From Patulibacter americanus DSM 16676 (lineage in GTDB: Bacteria; Actinomycetota; Thermoleophilia; Solirubrobacterales; Solirubrobacteraceae): a stretch of 41,805 nt of DNA. The notes below the pieces were generated by a model. That model was not told the origin of the DNA. It saw only the letters and a program-made list of their open reading frames with translations, and did not search any database. How positions within the stretch are numbered: the stretch's first letter is position 1; the number at the start of each line of letters is the position of its first letter. Where the stretch lies: the NCBI RefSeq assembly GCF_000420025.1, contig NZ_ATUD01000020.1, positions 1-41,805 on the forward strand. Reading direction: 5' to 3'. The position numbers were made by a program, and so were the translations under genes. Below, one piece after another: positions 17,159-27,242 of the stretch.

Positions 17159-18034
17159 GTGACGCCGCCGATCTCGTGGGGCCCCGAGCTCCCGCCGCTG
17201 ATCCTCGCGGTGATCCTCTGGACGGTCTACATCCGTCGTTGGATCACCGTCCGCCGCTCGCCCGACAAGGCGCACGCGCCAGTCTGGCGGCTGCTCTCCT
17301 ACGTGTCGGGCGGCCTCGTCCTGGTGATCGCGCAGGGCAACCCGATCGACGGGCTCGGCGACCACCTCTTCGTCTTCCACATGGTCCAGCACCTGCTGCT
17401 GCTGGACGTGTTCCCGCTGCTGCTCCTGTTCGGGCTCAACCGCGTGCTGATGCGCCCGATCACGCGACGGGTGCAGTGGATCGAGCAGCGGATCGGCTTT
17501 CTCGCCAAGCCGTGGTTCGGCCTGGTCGCCTACACGGTGGGCATGTACGTCTGGCACGTCCCGGCGCTCTACAACGCCGCCAGCCGCTACGACACCGTCC
17601 ACCTGTTCGAGCACATGACCTTCACCGGCATCGGGTTCCTCTACTGGTGGCACCTGCTGCGTCCGATCCCGTCGCGCGACCGCATGACGGCGATGGGGCC
17701 CATGGCCTACATGGGCGTCACGAAGGTCACCGTCGGCCTGCTGGGCATGGCGCTGACGTTCGCGCCGAAGGCGCTCTACAGCTTCTACGAGGACCAGCCG
17801 GCCTGGTTCGGGCTCGCCCCGACCACGGACCAGATGATGGCCGGCGCGCTCATGGCGACGGAGCAGGTCCTGATCATGGGCGTGGCGTTCTTCGTCCTCT
17901 TCATCCGCGGCCTGCGCGAGGCGGAGCTGCAGGCGCAGCGCGAGGAGCGACTCATGGACCGCCGTGAGGCCGAGGAACGTCGCGCGGAGGAGGAGGCCCG
18001 CATCGCGGCCGACACCGCCGCGATGCGGATCTGA
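17159..18034 (+). CDS. ctaG: Cytochrome c oxidase assembly protein, CtaG (caa3) family
   Basis: Polytopic membrane protein implicated in copper delivery or assembly of caa3-type cytochrome oxidase. The 291 residues have about seven hydrophobic helices up to residue ~245. Conserved histidines sit at the membrane faces: His69, His74 and His78 (HLFVFHMVQHLL), His133 (VWHVPALYN), His148 and His152 (HLFEHMTF), and His165. The C-terminal ~40 residues are a charged, probably coiled-coil cytoplasmic tail (Arg/Glu repeats). I chose the GTG at 17159 because TPPISWGPELPP precedes helix 1; upstream in-frame sequence runs antisense through comF. No oxidase genes are nearby. Convergent with the next gene. 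Confidence 0.9.
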   Translation: MTPPISWGPELPPLILAVILWTVYIRRWITVRRSPDKAHAPVWRLLSYVSGGLVLVIAQGNPIDGLGDHLFVFHMVQHLLLLDVFPLLLLFGLNRVLMRPITRRVQWIEQRIGFLAKPWFGLVAYTVGMYVWHVPALYNAASRYDTVHLFEHMTFTGIGFLYWWHLLRPIPSRDRMTAMGPMAYMGVTKVTVGLLGMALTFAPKALYSFYEDQPAWFGLAPTTDQMMAGALMATEQVLIMGVAFFVLFIRGLREAELQAQREERLMDRREAEERRAEEEARIAADTAAMRI

Positions 18035-18057
18035 GCGGGGCCGGGACGGGCCCCGCT
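18034..18057. terminator. Bidirectional terminator between ctaG and a nucleotidyltransferase gene
   Basis: AGCGGGGCC and GGCCCCGCT form a perfect 9-base stem with a 6-base loop. It begins on the last base of the ctaG stop codon and lies 9 bases from the stop of the convergent gene. Confidence 0.7.
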
Positions 18058-18065
18058 CCGGCGCC

Positions 18066-19076
18066 TCAGGCGCCCGTGCGGCTCTCGGCGCGCGGGCGCA
18101 GGGCGGCGACGATGCCGGTCTGGCCGGTGATGGCCTCGATGAGGATCGTCTTGTCCTGGATCACGGTGCCGGGCAGGACGATGGAGCGCTTGATCGCGGC
18201 GCCCTCCCCCACGACGACGTTGTCGCCCAGGACGAGCGGGCCCTGCAGGCGGACGCCCGAGCCCACCTGCACGTTGCGGCCGACCCACACGGGGCCCTCC
18301 ACGAGCTCGGCCGCGTCGAGCGAGGAGCCCTCGCCGACGACGATCGCCTCGGGGCCGGCCCCGGGCAGCGCCTCGAGGTGCAGCTTGCCGCTCAGGGCGT
18401 CGAAGGTGCCGTTGCGCAGCTCGTCCAGCGCGCCGACGTCGTTCCAGTACTCGTCCATCTCGTGGATGTGGAACGGCACGTCGTTCTCGAGAAGCTTCGG
18501 GAAGACGTCGTTCGCCCAGTCGACGAAGTCCGTGTCCGGGAAGTAGTCGAAGATCTCGGGCGAGAAGACGTAGATGCCGCAGTTGGCCAGGTCGGACAGC
18601 GCCTCGTCCGGGTCCGGCTTCTCCTGGAAGCCCGTGATGCGGCCCTCGGCGTCGTGCAGGACGACCCCGTACTCGCTGGTCTCGGTGACCTTCTTGACGC
18701 AGAGCGTCGCGACCCCGCCGGCGGTCTTGTGGCGCTCGACGAGCTTCGTGACGTCGAGGTCGGTGAGTGCGTCGCCGGAGATCACGAGGAACGGCTCGTC
18801 GCCGAAGAAGTCCTTCGCGTTGCGGACGCCGCCGGCCGTGCCGAGCAGCTCCTCCTCCTGCAGGTACGTCAGCTCGTCGCCGAAGTAGTCGCGGATCGTG
18901 TCCGGGAAGTAGTGGAGGTTGGCGACGATGCGGTCGATCCCGTGCCGGTGCAGCAGGTCGAGCGTATGGGCCATGGCGGGCCGATCCAGCAGCGGGACCA
19001 TCGGCTTGGGGAGCTCGAAGGTGAGGGGCCGGAGTCGGGTTCCGAGGCCGGCGGCGAGGACCATGGCGGGCAGCAC
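18066..19076 (-). CDS. Sugar-phosphate nucleotidyltransferase with left-handed beta-helix domain (NDP-sugar pyrophosphorylase)
   Basis: Makes an NDP-sugar from a sugar-1-phosphate and NTP. The 336 residues start with the signature MVLAAGLGTRLRPLT, followed by the KPMVPLLDRP lysine motif, ISGDALTDLD (metal and substrate aspartates) and FQEKPDPDEAL. A C-terminal hexapeptide-repeat helix (about 235-315) is present. It most resembles mannose-1-phosphate guanylyltransferase-like proteins, but sugar and nucleotide cannot be fixed from sequence. The GTG at 19076 is chosen because TAGCGT lies 7 bases upstream. It is a paralogue of the gene at 20297, and the isomerase lies between them. Confidence 0.88.
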   Translation of the reverse strand: MLPAMVLAAGLGTRLRPLTFELPKPMVPLLDRPAMAHTLDLLHRHGIDRIVANLHYFPDTIRDYFGDELTYLQEEELLGTAGGVRNAKDFFGDEPFLVISGDALTDLDVTKLVERHKTAGGVATLCVKKVTETSEYGVVLHDAEGRITGFQEKPDPDEALSDLANCGIYVFSPEIFDYFPDTDFVDWANDVFPKLLENDVPFHIHEMDEYWNDVGALDELRNGTFDALSGKLHLEALPGAGPEAIVVGEGSSLDAAELVEGPVWVGRNVQVGSGVRLQGPLVLGDNVVVGEGAAIKRSIVLPGTVIQDKTILIEAITGQTGIVAALRPRAESRTGA

Positions 19077-19083
19077 GCGGGCA

Positions 19084-19089
19084 ACGCTA
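19084..19089 (-). promoter_or_regulatory. Putative -10 box of the first nucleotidyltransferase gene
   Basis: TAGCGT on the minus strand, 7 bases before the GTG start at 19076, with no ribosome-binding site between. Confidence 0.55.
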
Positions 19090-19150
19090 CCGCACGCCCC
19101 GAAGCCGCCGTGGTCCGCACCACGGCCCGGGGCGGCGGGGCTGGACGCCC

Positions 19151-19178
19151 GGGGGGCCCGGCGGTTGCCGGGCCCCCC
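19151..19178 (-). terminator. Terminator hairpin downstream of the SIS isomerase gene
   Basis: GGGGGGCCCGGC and GCCGGGCCCCCC form a perfect 12-base GC stem with a GGTT loop on the plus strand, 21 bases after the isomerase stop. It separates that unit from the next promoter. Confidence 0.7.
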
Positions 19179-19199
19179 GAACGGGTACCCCGCGCCGGC

Positions 19200-20261
19200 T
19201 CAGTCGTCGGCGCTGAGGCGCACCTTGAGCTGGTCGATGACCTCGACCGGCTCGGGGTCGGTGCCGGACAGCACCGCGAGGTACAGGGAGACGAGGTCGC
19301 CGAGCAGCACCAGCGACAGCACGCGCTCCACGGCGGTCGAGCCGCGCGACTGGATGCGATGCACGCCGGCGGCCTGGTCGCGGACCAGGTCGGCGGTCAG
19401 CTCGGCGCGACGGACGAGACGCGGATGGGCGTCGCAGTCCTCGAGCAGCACGAGGGAGAGCGGGCCGATCGACGCCGCGGAGCCCCAGCCCACGATCTCG
19501 TTGTGGTCCATCTCCGGGAGCTCGCTCCAGAAGGCGGGGGACTGCGCGTTCTCGTTGACCTGGCACTTCCAGCGGTACGCCACGGGCGTCGTGAGGCCCA
19601 TGCCGGTGAAGACCGGGATCGTGCCGTGCAGGGCGCGGGCGAGCGTCTTCGCGTCGCCGTCGTCGGGACCGCCCGGGCCCCACTCGCCGGCCAGGGTGTC
19701 CAGCGCGTCCGCGGCCACGTCGAGCTCGGCGCGCAGCGACGGGCCGGCCCCACAGGCGGCGGCGGTCTCGAGGACGGCGACGAGCATGTAGCCGACGGCG
19801 GCGCGGGGCTGCAGCCCCCCGGCGACGGGGATCACCGGCACACCCTCCTCCCGGGCCAGCCGGCCCAGGGCGCCGCCCGAGGTGACGACGACGCGCCGGG
19901 CGCCGATCACGCCGGCGGCCTCGAAGCACGCGAGCGTCTCCTCGGTGTCGCCGCTGTAGCTCGCGCAGAGGACGGTGGTGTCGTCCGTCGTCCACGACGG
20001 GAGCTCGTAGCCCTTCGTCGAGATGATCGGGCGGCCGGCCTGGTCGCCCAGGGCGGCGCGCGCGAGGATCCCGCCGATCGCGGAGCCGCCCATGCCCGCG
20101 ACGACGAGGCCGCCGCGGCTGTCCCACTCGCCGAGCCCGGCTGACTCGGCCTTCCACATCGCGTCGCGGAGGTGATCGCCGAGGGCGAGCGTGTCGGCGA
20201 CCTGGCCCGTCGGGTCGACGGCGGAGACGGCAGCGACGTCGAGGTCGGTGGTCTGGGTCAT
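19200..20261 (-). CDS. Bifunctional phosphoglucose/phosphomannose isomerase family protein (SIS domain)
   Basis: Interconverts fructose-6-phosphate with glucose-6- and/or mannose-6-phosphate, feeding sugar nucleotide synthesis. The 353 residues show the SIS fold: GLVVAGMGGSAIGG (51-64), the sugar-phosphate loop SYSGDTEET (101-109), VVVTSGGALG, and PEMDHNEIVGW containing the conserved His-Asn-Glu of the archaeal-type PGI/PMI family. AAGGGAG lies 7 bases before the ATG at 20261, unlike the leaderless pattern, which fits its place inside an operon 35 bases after the second nucleotidyltransferase gene. The substrate preference is inferred from the neighbours. Confidence 0.88.
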   Translation of the reverse strand: MTQTTDLDVAAVSAVDPTGQVADTLALGDHLRDAMWKAESAGLGEWDSRGGLVVAGMGGSAIGGILARAALGDQAGRPIISTKGYELPSWTTDDTTVLCASYSGDTEETLACFEAAGVIGARRVVVTSGGALGRLAREEGVPVIPVAGGLQPRAAVGYMLVAVLETAAACGAGPSLRAELDVAADALDTLAGEWGPGGPDDGDAKTLARALHGTIPVFTGMGLTTPVAYRWKCQVNENAQSPAFWSELPEMDHNEIVGWGSAASIGPLSLVLLEDCDAHPRLVRRAELTADLVRDQAAGVHRIQSRGSTAVERVLSLVLLGDLVSLYLAVLSGTDPEPVEVIDQLKVRLSADD

Positions 20262-20296
20262 GGGGATCTCCCTTGTGGGGGCTTTGGAAGGCGTGC

Positions 20297-21400
20297 TCAG
20301 AACCGCAGGGCGCCCGGCGGGAGCACCGCGCCGGGGGTGACCCGGGCGCCGCGGGCGAGCGCGTTGTGTTCCCCGACCGTAGCGCCGTCGCCCACCATCG
20401 CGTACTCGCTGAGGTGCACGTGGCCCTCGATGACCGCCCCCGCGCCCACGACGCAGTCGCGCAGACGGGCGCCGGCAGCGACCGTCGCGCCCTCCAGGAC
20501 GACCGCGTGCTCGAGGATCACGTCCTCGCCGATCGTGACGTCGCGGCCCACGACGGAGCCCGTGCCGATGGTGGAGCGCGCGCCGATCGTGGCGCCTGCC
20601 TCCACGAGCACGGCGTCCGCGATCGCGACCCCGTCGGCGACGGTGGCGGACGGGTCGACGGCGCCGTGCGCCAGGCGCTCCGTCACGCGGGTGCGCACGC
20701 GGCCCGCGAGGATGTCCTCCGTGCCCTCGAGATAGCGCTGCGGCGTGCCGATGTCCATCCAGTAGCGCCCCCGGTGGACGCAGCCGTAGAGGCCGTCCTC
20801 GACGAGCCGGGGCCAGACCTCGCGCTCGATGGAGACCATGCGATCGGCCGGGATCATGTCGAGCACGGAGCGCTCGAGCACGTAGGCGCCGGCGGAGATG
20901 AGGTCCGTGTCGATCTCGTCCGGGTCGGGCTTCTCGAGGAACTCGTCGACGCGGTTGTCGGGGTGCAGGCGGACCAGGCCGTAGGCGGTCGGGTCCTCGA
21001 CGGGGACGAGCGCGAGCGTGCCCGTCGCCCCGGTGGCCTCGTGCTGCGCGATCTGCGCGGTCAGGTCGAGGTCGGTGAGGACGTCGCCGTTCAGCATGAG
21101 GAACCGGCCGTCGAGGTGCTCCTCGGCGACCTTGAGCGCGCCGGCGGTGCCGCGGGGCTCGGGCTCCTGCACCCAGGTGATGTTCACGCCCCAGCGGGAG
21201 CCGTCGCCGAGCTCCTGCACCATGGAGTCGGCGAGGAACCCGCAGCACATGACGACGTCGGTGATGCCGTGCGAGGCCACCCACTCGAGCATGTAGGCCA
21301 TGAACGGCCGGTCGACCAGCGGAACGATCGGCTTGGGGCGGTTGGTCGTCAGGGGGCGCAGGCGCGTGCCCTGCCCCCCGACCAGGATGACGGCCTGCAC
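20297..21400 (-). CDS. Sugar-phosphate nucleotidyltransferase, mannose-1-phosphate guanylyltransferase-like
   Basis: The 367-residue paralogue of the protein at 18066. The N-terminal catalytic domain has ILVGGQGTRLRPLT, RPKPIVPLVDRPFM, LNGDVLTDLDL and FLEKPDPDEID, with YWMDIGTPQRYLEG closing the site. About 100 residues of hexapeptide repeats form a C-terminal beta-helix. I place the start at the GTG at 21400, directly before the conserved QAVILVGGQG; a longer frame upstream runs through ugd. Only 10 bases separate it from the ugd stop, so it is co-transcribed with ugd. GDP-mannose is the likeliest product given the PGI/PMI neighbour, but UDP- or dTDP-glucose are possible. Confidence 0.88.
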   Translation of the reverse strand: MQAVILVGGQGTRLRPLTTNRPKPIVPLVDRPFMAYMLEWVASHGITDVVMCCGFLADSMVQELGDGSRWGVNITWVQEPEPRGTAGALKVAEEHLDGRFLMLNGDVLTDLDLTAQIAQHEATGATGTLALVPVEDPTAYGLVRLHPDNRVDEFLEKPDPDEIDTDLISAGAYVLERSVLDMIPADRMVSIEREVWPRLVEDGLYGCVHRGRYWMDIGTPQRYLEGTEDILAGRVRTRVTERLAHGAVDPSATVADGVAIADAVLVEAGATIGARSTIGTGSVVGRDVTIGEDVILEHAVVLEGATVAAGARLRDCVVGAGAVIEGHVHLSEYAMVGDGATVGEHNALARGARVTPGAVLPPGALRF

Positions 21401-21410
21401 GGTCGCGGAC

Positions 21411-22772
21411 CTACGCGTGGGACTTGGCGGGTGCAGGCTGCGGCGCGGGGCGGCCCATGCCCTCGTACCGCAGGCCGGCGGCGACGGCGGCCTCGCCGTC
21501 GAGCGCGTTGCGCCCGTCGACGAGCACGTCGCCGGCCATCGCCTCACGCACCTGCACGAGGTCGAGGTCGCGGAACTCCTGCCACTCCGTCACGAGGACG
21601 ACGGCGTCGGCGCCGCGCACGGCCGAGATCGGATCGTCGGCGAAGTCGACGCCGCGCAGCATCGGGCGGGCGACGTCGGCGGAGATCGGATCGTGCGCGA
21701 CGACGGTCGCACCGGCGGCCTGCAGGCGCGCGGCGAGCACGAGCGAGGACGCCTCGCGCATGTCGTCCGTGTTCGGCTTGAACGCGAGGCCGAGGAGCGC
21801 GATGCGCTTGCCGACGAGCGTGCCGAGGTGCTTCTCGAGCTTGCCGATGACGCGGCGCTTCTGCAGCTCGTTGACCTCGACGACCGCGTTGAGCAGCTGG
21901 AAGTGGTAGCCCGTGTTGCCGGCGAGCTGCTTGAGGGCCGTGACGTCCTTGGGGAAGCAGGAGCCGCCGAAGCCGATGCCGGCCTTGAGGAACTTCGGGC
22001 CGATGCGCTCGTCGAGGCCCATGCCCTTGGCGACCTCGAGGACGTCGGCGCCCGTCTCCTCGCAGACGTTGGCGATCTCGTTGATGAACGAGATCTTCGT
22101 GGCGAGGAACGCGTTGGAGGCGAGCTTCACCATCTCGGCCGACGCGATGTCCGTGCGGACGAGCGCGCCGAGCGGGGCCGCGGGGCCTTGGCCGCCGTGC
22201 TCGCTGTTGAGCAGCGGGCGGTAGAGGTCGACGACGGCGTCGCCGGCCCAGTCGCCGTCATCGCCGACGACCACGCGGTCGGGACGCAGGAAGTCGGCGA
22301 CCGCCGTGCCCTCCTTGAGGAACTCGGGGCAGGAGACGTAGCGGAACCCGCCCTTGCCCTGCTCCTCGAACACGCGCTTGATGACCTTGCCCGTGCCGAC
22401 CGGGACGGTCGACTTCATGATCAGGGCGTGCGAGTCCGACGCCGGCATCGCGCCGACCACGGCATGGACGGCGGAGAGGTCGGCGTCGCCCGAGTAGGTC
22501 GGCGGGGTGCCGACGGCCACGAACAGCAGCCGGGCACGCTCGAGCGCGACGGAGATGTCCGTCGTGAAGGTCAGGCGTGACCGGTTCTTCTCGACGAGCT
22601 CCTTCAGGCCCGGCTCGTAGATCGGGATCTCGCCGCGCTCGAGCCGCGCGATCTTCTCGGCGTCGATGTCGACGCACACGACGTCGCTGCCGAGTTCGGC
22701 AAATCCGGCGGCCGTCACCAGGCCGACGTACCCGGTGCCGATGACGCCGATGGGCTCACGCTCTGCGGACAT
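21411..22772 (-). CDS. ugd: UDP-glucose 6-dehydrogenase
   Basis: NAD-dependent oxidation of UDP-glucose to UDP-glucuronate for envelope polysaccharides. The 453 residues have the N-terminal Rossmann motif GVIGTGYVGLVTAAGF (9-24), the linker-helix sequence SAEMVKLASNAFLATKISFINE, and the catalytic cysteine Cys272 in GFGGSCFPKD. The C-terminal UDP-binding domain starts with RIALLGLAFKPNTDDMREA. TAGCCT lies 9 bases before the ATG. It is the first gene of a unit with the nucleotidyltransferase and the isomerase. Some members of this family use UDP-ManNAc or GDP-mannose, but the motifs fit UDP-glucose best. Confidence 0.94.
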   Translation of the reverse strand: MSAEREPIGVIGTGYVGLVTAAGFAELGSDVVCVDIDAEKIARLERGEIPIYEPGLKELVEKNRSRLTFTTDISVALERARLLFVAVGTPPTYSGDADLSAVHAVVGAMPASDSHALIMKSTVPVGTGKVIKRVFEEQGKGGFRYVSCPEFLKEGTAVADFLRPDRVVVGDDGDWAGDAVVDLYRPLLNSEHGGQGPAAPLGALVRTDIASAEMVKLASNAFLATKISFINEIANVCEETGADVLEVAKGMGLDERIGPKFLKAGIGFGGSCFPKDVTALKQLAGNTGYHFQLLNAVVEVNELQKRRVIGKLEKHLGTLVGKRIALLGLAFKPNTDDMREASSLVLAARLQAAGATVVAHDPISADVARPMLRGVDFADDPISAVRGADAVVLVTEWQEFRDLDLVQVREAMAGDVLVDGRNALDGEAAVAAGLRYEGMGRPAPQPAPAKSHA

Positions 22773-22781
22773 AGACCCGTG

Positions 22782-22787
22782 AGGCTA
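22782..22787 (-). promoter_or_regulatory. Putative -10 box of the ugd unit
   Basis: TAGCCT on the minus strand, 9 bases before the ugd ATG at 22772. No Shine-Dalgarno sequence lies between. Confidence 0.6.
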
Positions 22788-22826
22788 CACCGCGCGCCCG
22801 CCGGGCCGCCCGCAGCCGGAACGCTC

Positions 22827-22850
22827 GCCGCCCGGCAGCGCCGGGACGGC
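22827..22850 (-). terminator. Terminator hairpin of the M20 peptidase gene
   Basis: GCCGCCCGGC and GCCGGGACGGC pair with one bulged base around a 3-base loop, 14 bases after the stop. Confidence 0.6.
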
Positions 22851-22864
22851 CAGGCGGCCCCGGC

Positions 22865-24010
22865 TCAGGCGACCCCGGAGTCGGCCCGCGCGGCCGCGGC
22901 GGCGGCCGGGACGGCGCGCACGAACTCCACGAGCGCGCGCCGGTAGCGGGCCAGCGAGGCCACCGAGACCCACTCCTCCGGGCCGTGGTGCCCGTTGCCC
23001 GAGGGACCGAACTCGACCGCCGGGATGCCGGCCTCGAGGAACGCGAAGGCGTCGGAGGCGCCGTCGCGGCCGATCGCCATGCCGGCGCCCTCCCCCGTGC
23101 GCCCGACCGCGTCACGCAGGGCGACCACGAACGGGTTGCGGCGCGAGACGATCGCCGGGGCCCGCTCCAGCACACGGAGCACCTCGACGTCGGGGATCGC
23201 GCGGATCTGCCGGAGGATCTCCTGCGGGTCCTGGCCGGGCACGAAGCGGATGTCGATCGTGATCTCGCAGCGGTCGGGGACCATGTTGAACGCCTCTCCC
23301 CCGTCGATGCGGGAGAGGTTGATCGACGGACGGTCGTAGAGGTCGCTGCTCTGCCGCGAGAACGGGAGCGTCTCGATCCGCCGGAAGACGTCGAGCGCCT
23401 TCAGGATCGAGTTGTCGCCGAGCCAGGGCGTGGAGCCGTGGGCCGAGACGCCGTGAACGGCCAGCCGTGCCGCCAGCACCCCCTTGGCCTGGACGCCGAC
23501 CTGCAGCTCCGTCGGCTCCCCGGTGATCGCGAAGTCGCCCGTGAGCACGCCCTCCTTGACGAGCGCGTCCGTGGAGCGACGGTCGACCTGCTCGCTCTCC
23601 TCGTCCGGCACGACGACGAGCTGCACGCGGGCCGCAGACATCGGCGTGGCCGCGCCCTGCTCCCGGATCTCGGTGGCGCAGTCGCGCAGCGCGCAGAGCA
23701 TCGCCGCCAGCCCGCCCTTCATGTCGTACGTGCCGCGGCCGTAGAGCCGATCGCCGTCGAGCTCGGGGCTGAACTGCTCCTCGTGGGCGGGGACGACGTC
23801 GATGTGCCCGTGGAAGATCACGGTCGGCGCCGCGGGGTCGGTCGACCCGACGCTGGCCAGCAGCACGGGCAGCCCGTCGTGGTCGCGCTCCTGCGCGTCG
23901 ATCCCGTGCGATTCGAGCCAGCCCTTGACGAACCCCCCTGCGGCCCGCAGGCCGTCCGAGCGGGAGGTGTCGTACCCGACCAGCCGCTCCGTGAGCAGCC
24001 GTTCGTCCAT
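22865..24010 (-). CDS. M20 family metallopeptidase / deacylase (ArgE/DapE type)
   Basis: Two-zinc amidohydrolase that removes an acyl group or splits a small peptide. The 381 residues carry HGHIDVVP (His69 ligand, Asp71), YDMKGG (Asp96 bridging ligand), PDEESEQ (Glu137 base, Glu138 ligand) and the lid-type dimerisation domain in the middle. The last ligand is in GHHGPEEWV. ArgE, DapE and carboxypeptidases share these motifs, and no arginine or lysine pathway gene is adjacent, so the substrate stays open. TATCCT lies 6 bases before the ATG. Confidence 0.92.
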   Translation of the reverse strand: MDERLLTERLVGYDTSRSDGLRAAGGFVKGWLESHGIDAQERDHDGLPVLLASVGSTDPAAPTVIFHGHIDVVPAHEEQFSPELDGDRLYGRGTYDMKGGLAAMLCALRDCATEIREQGAATPMSAARVQLVVVPDEESEQVDRRSTDALVKEGVLTGDFAITGEPTELQVGVQAKGVLAARLAVHGVSAHGSTPWLGDNSILKALDVFRRIETLPFSRQSSDLYDRPSINLSRIDGGEAFNMVPDRCEITIDIRFVPGQDPQEILRQIRAIPDVEVLRVLERAPAIVSRRNPFVVALRDAVGRTGEGAGMAIGRDGASDAFAFLEAGIPAVEFGPSGNGHHGPEEWVSVASLARYRRALVEFVRAVPAAAAAARADSGVA

Positions 24011-24016
24011 GAGGCC

Positions 24017-24022
24017 AGGATA
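24017..24022 (-). promoter_or_regulatory. Putative -10 box of the M20 peptidase gene
   Basis: TATCCT on the minus strand, 6 bases before the ATG at 24010. This is one of the shortest spacings in the window. Confidence 0.6.
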
Positions 24023-24105
24023 CGGACGCCGCCGCCGCGACGCGGGTCGCGGGTCGGCGCCGCGTGCAAAGATGCCGGGATCGACCCCGACGGAGCGGCA
24101 GCACC

Positions 24106-24246
24106 ATGAGCAACATCGATCACCCCGCCCACAAGGACGAGCAGGTCAAGCTCGGCCCGATCACCCTGCTGTTCGCGATCTCCAACGTGATCGCGTTCGC
24201 CGGGATGTTCCTGGTGATGATCTGGAACCACCTCGGCGGCTTCTAG
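24106..24246 (+). CDS. Small single-pass membrane protein, unknown function
   Basis: I do not recognise this 46-residue protein. It has a polar start (MSNIDHPAHKDEQVKLG) and one hydrophobic helix (about 18-40, ITLLFAISNVIAFAGMFLVMIW) ending in NHLGGF. CGGAGCGG lies about 9 bases before the ATG, a reasonable ribosome-binding site. It starts 95 bases from the divergent M20 gene and is convergent with atpC, sharing a very strong terminator. That it has its own terminator and a clean membrane-protein profile argues it is a real gene. A role beside a respiratory or transport complex would be a guess from size alone. Confidence 0.65.
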   Translation: MSNIDHPAHKDEQVKLGPITLLFAISNVIAFAGMFLVMIWNHLGGF

Positions 24247-24303
24247 GCCCCGCCGTCGCCGGGCGGGACGCGGAAGACCGCTCCCCCGACCACGGCACCG
24301 CAG

Positions 24304-24349
24304 GAACGACGAAGGGCCCGGATCGGCAGATCCGGGCCCTTCGTCGTTC
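24304..24349. terminator. Perfect bidirectional terminator between the small membrane gene and atpC
   Basis: A perfect 21-base inverted repeat (24304-24324 with 24329-24349) around a GGCA loop. The outer part contains GAACGACGAA and TTCGTCGTTC, giving a short T-containing tail on both strands. It ends the ATP synthase operon and the convergent small gene, 45-58 bases from each stop. Confidence 0.92.
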
Positions 24350-24393
24350 GGGACCGCGTGGTCCGACGCAGCGAGACGCTGCGCCGGGACCGA

Positions 24394-24825
24394 CTAGCGG
24401 TTCTGGAGCGTGTCGCCGAGGCGCACGAGCGCGTCGGCGCGGCGCTTGCCGGCACGGGCGAGGCGGTGCGCCTCCGTGCCGGGCTCCGTCTTCTCGAGGC
24501 GCTCATCGGCCTCGCGCTGCTGGGCCTCGGCGTCGGCCCGGTCGTACTCCTCGACCGGGTACGCGTGGTCCACGAGCAGCAGGACGTTGCCGTCCTGCGC
24601 GACCTGGAGGTAGCCGCCCGTCTGGATGAAGCGCTTGACCTCGCCGTCGTCCGGCAGGGTCAACCGGAGCTCCGCCGGCTCGAGACGGCCGAGGAGGGGC
24701 TGGTGCTTGGCGAGGATGCCGATCTCCCCCGCGACCGTGCGGGTGGAGACCTGCTGGACCTCACCGGCGAAGAGCTCGCCGGTGGGGGTCAGGACCTCGG
24801 CGCGGAACGGGGTGTGGACGGCCAC
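24394..24825 (-). CDS. atpC: F1Fo ATP synthase epsilon subunit
   Basis: Central-stalk subunit that regulates ATP hydrolysis by F1. The 143 residues begin with an AVHTPFRAEVLTPTGELFAGEV beta-sandwich and include AGEIGILAKHQPLLGRLEP, the family signature. A helical C-terminus follows (DAEAQQREADERLEKTE...), ending in an Arg-rich tail. It starts 5 bases after the atpD stop and is the last gene of the operon, just before the strong terminator at 24304. Confidence 0.96.
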   Translation of the reverse strand: MAVHTPFRAEVLTPTGELFAGEVQQVSTRTVAGEIGILAKHQPLLGRLEPAELRLTLPDDGEVKRFIQTGGYLQVAQDGNVLLLVDHAYPVEEYDRADAEAQQREADERLEKTEPGTEAHRLARAGKRRADALVRLGDTLQNR

Positions 24826-24830
24826 GCCGA

Positions 24831-27207
<2,377 letters not shown>

Positions 27208-27242
27208 GGCTCAGCTCCCGGGGTTTCGGAGGACGGAGGCCA

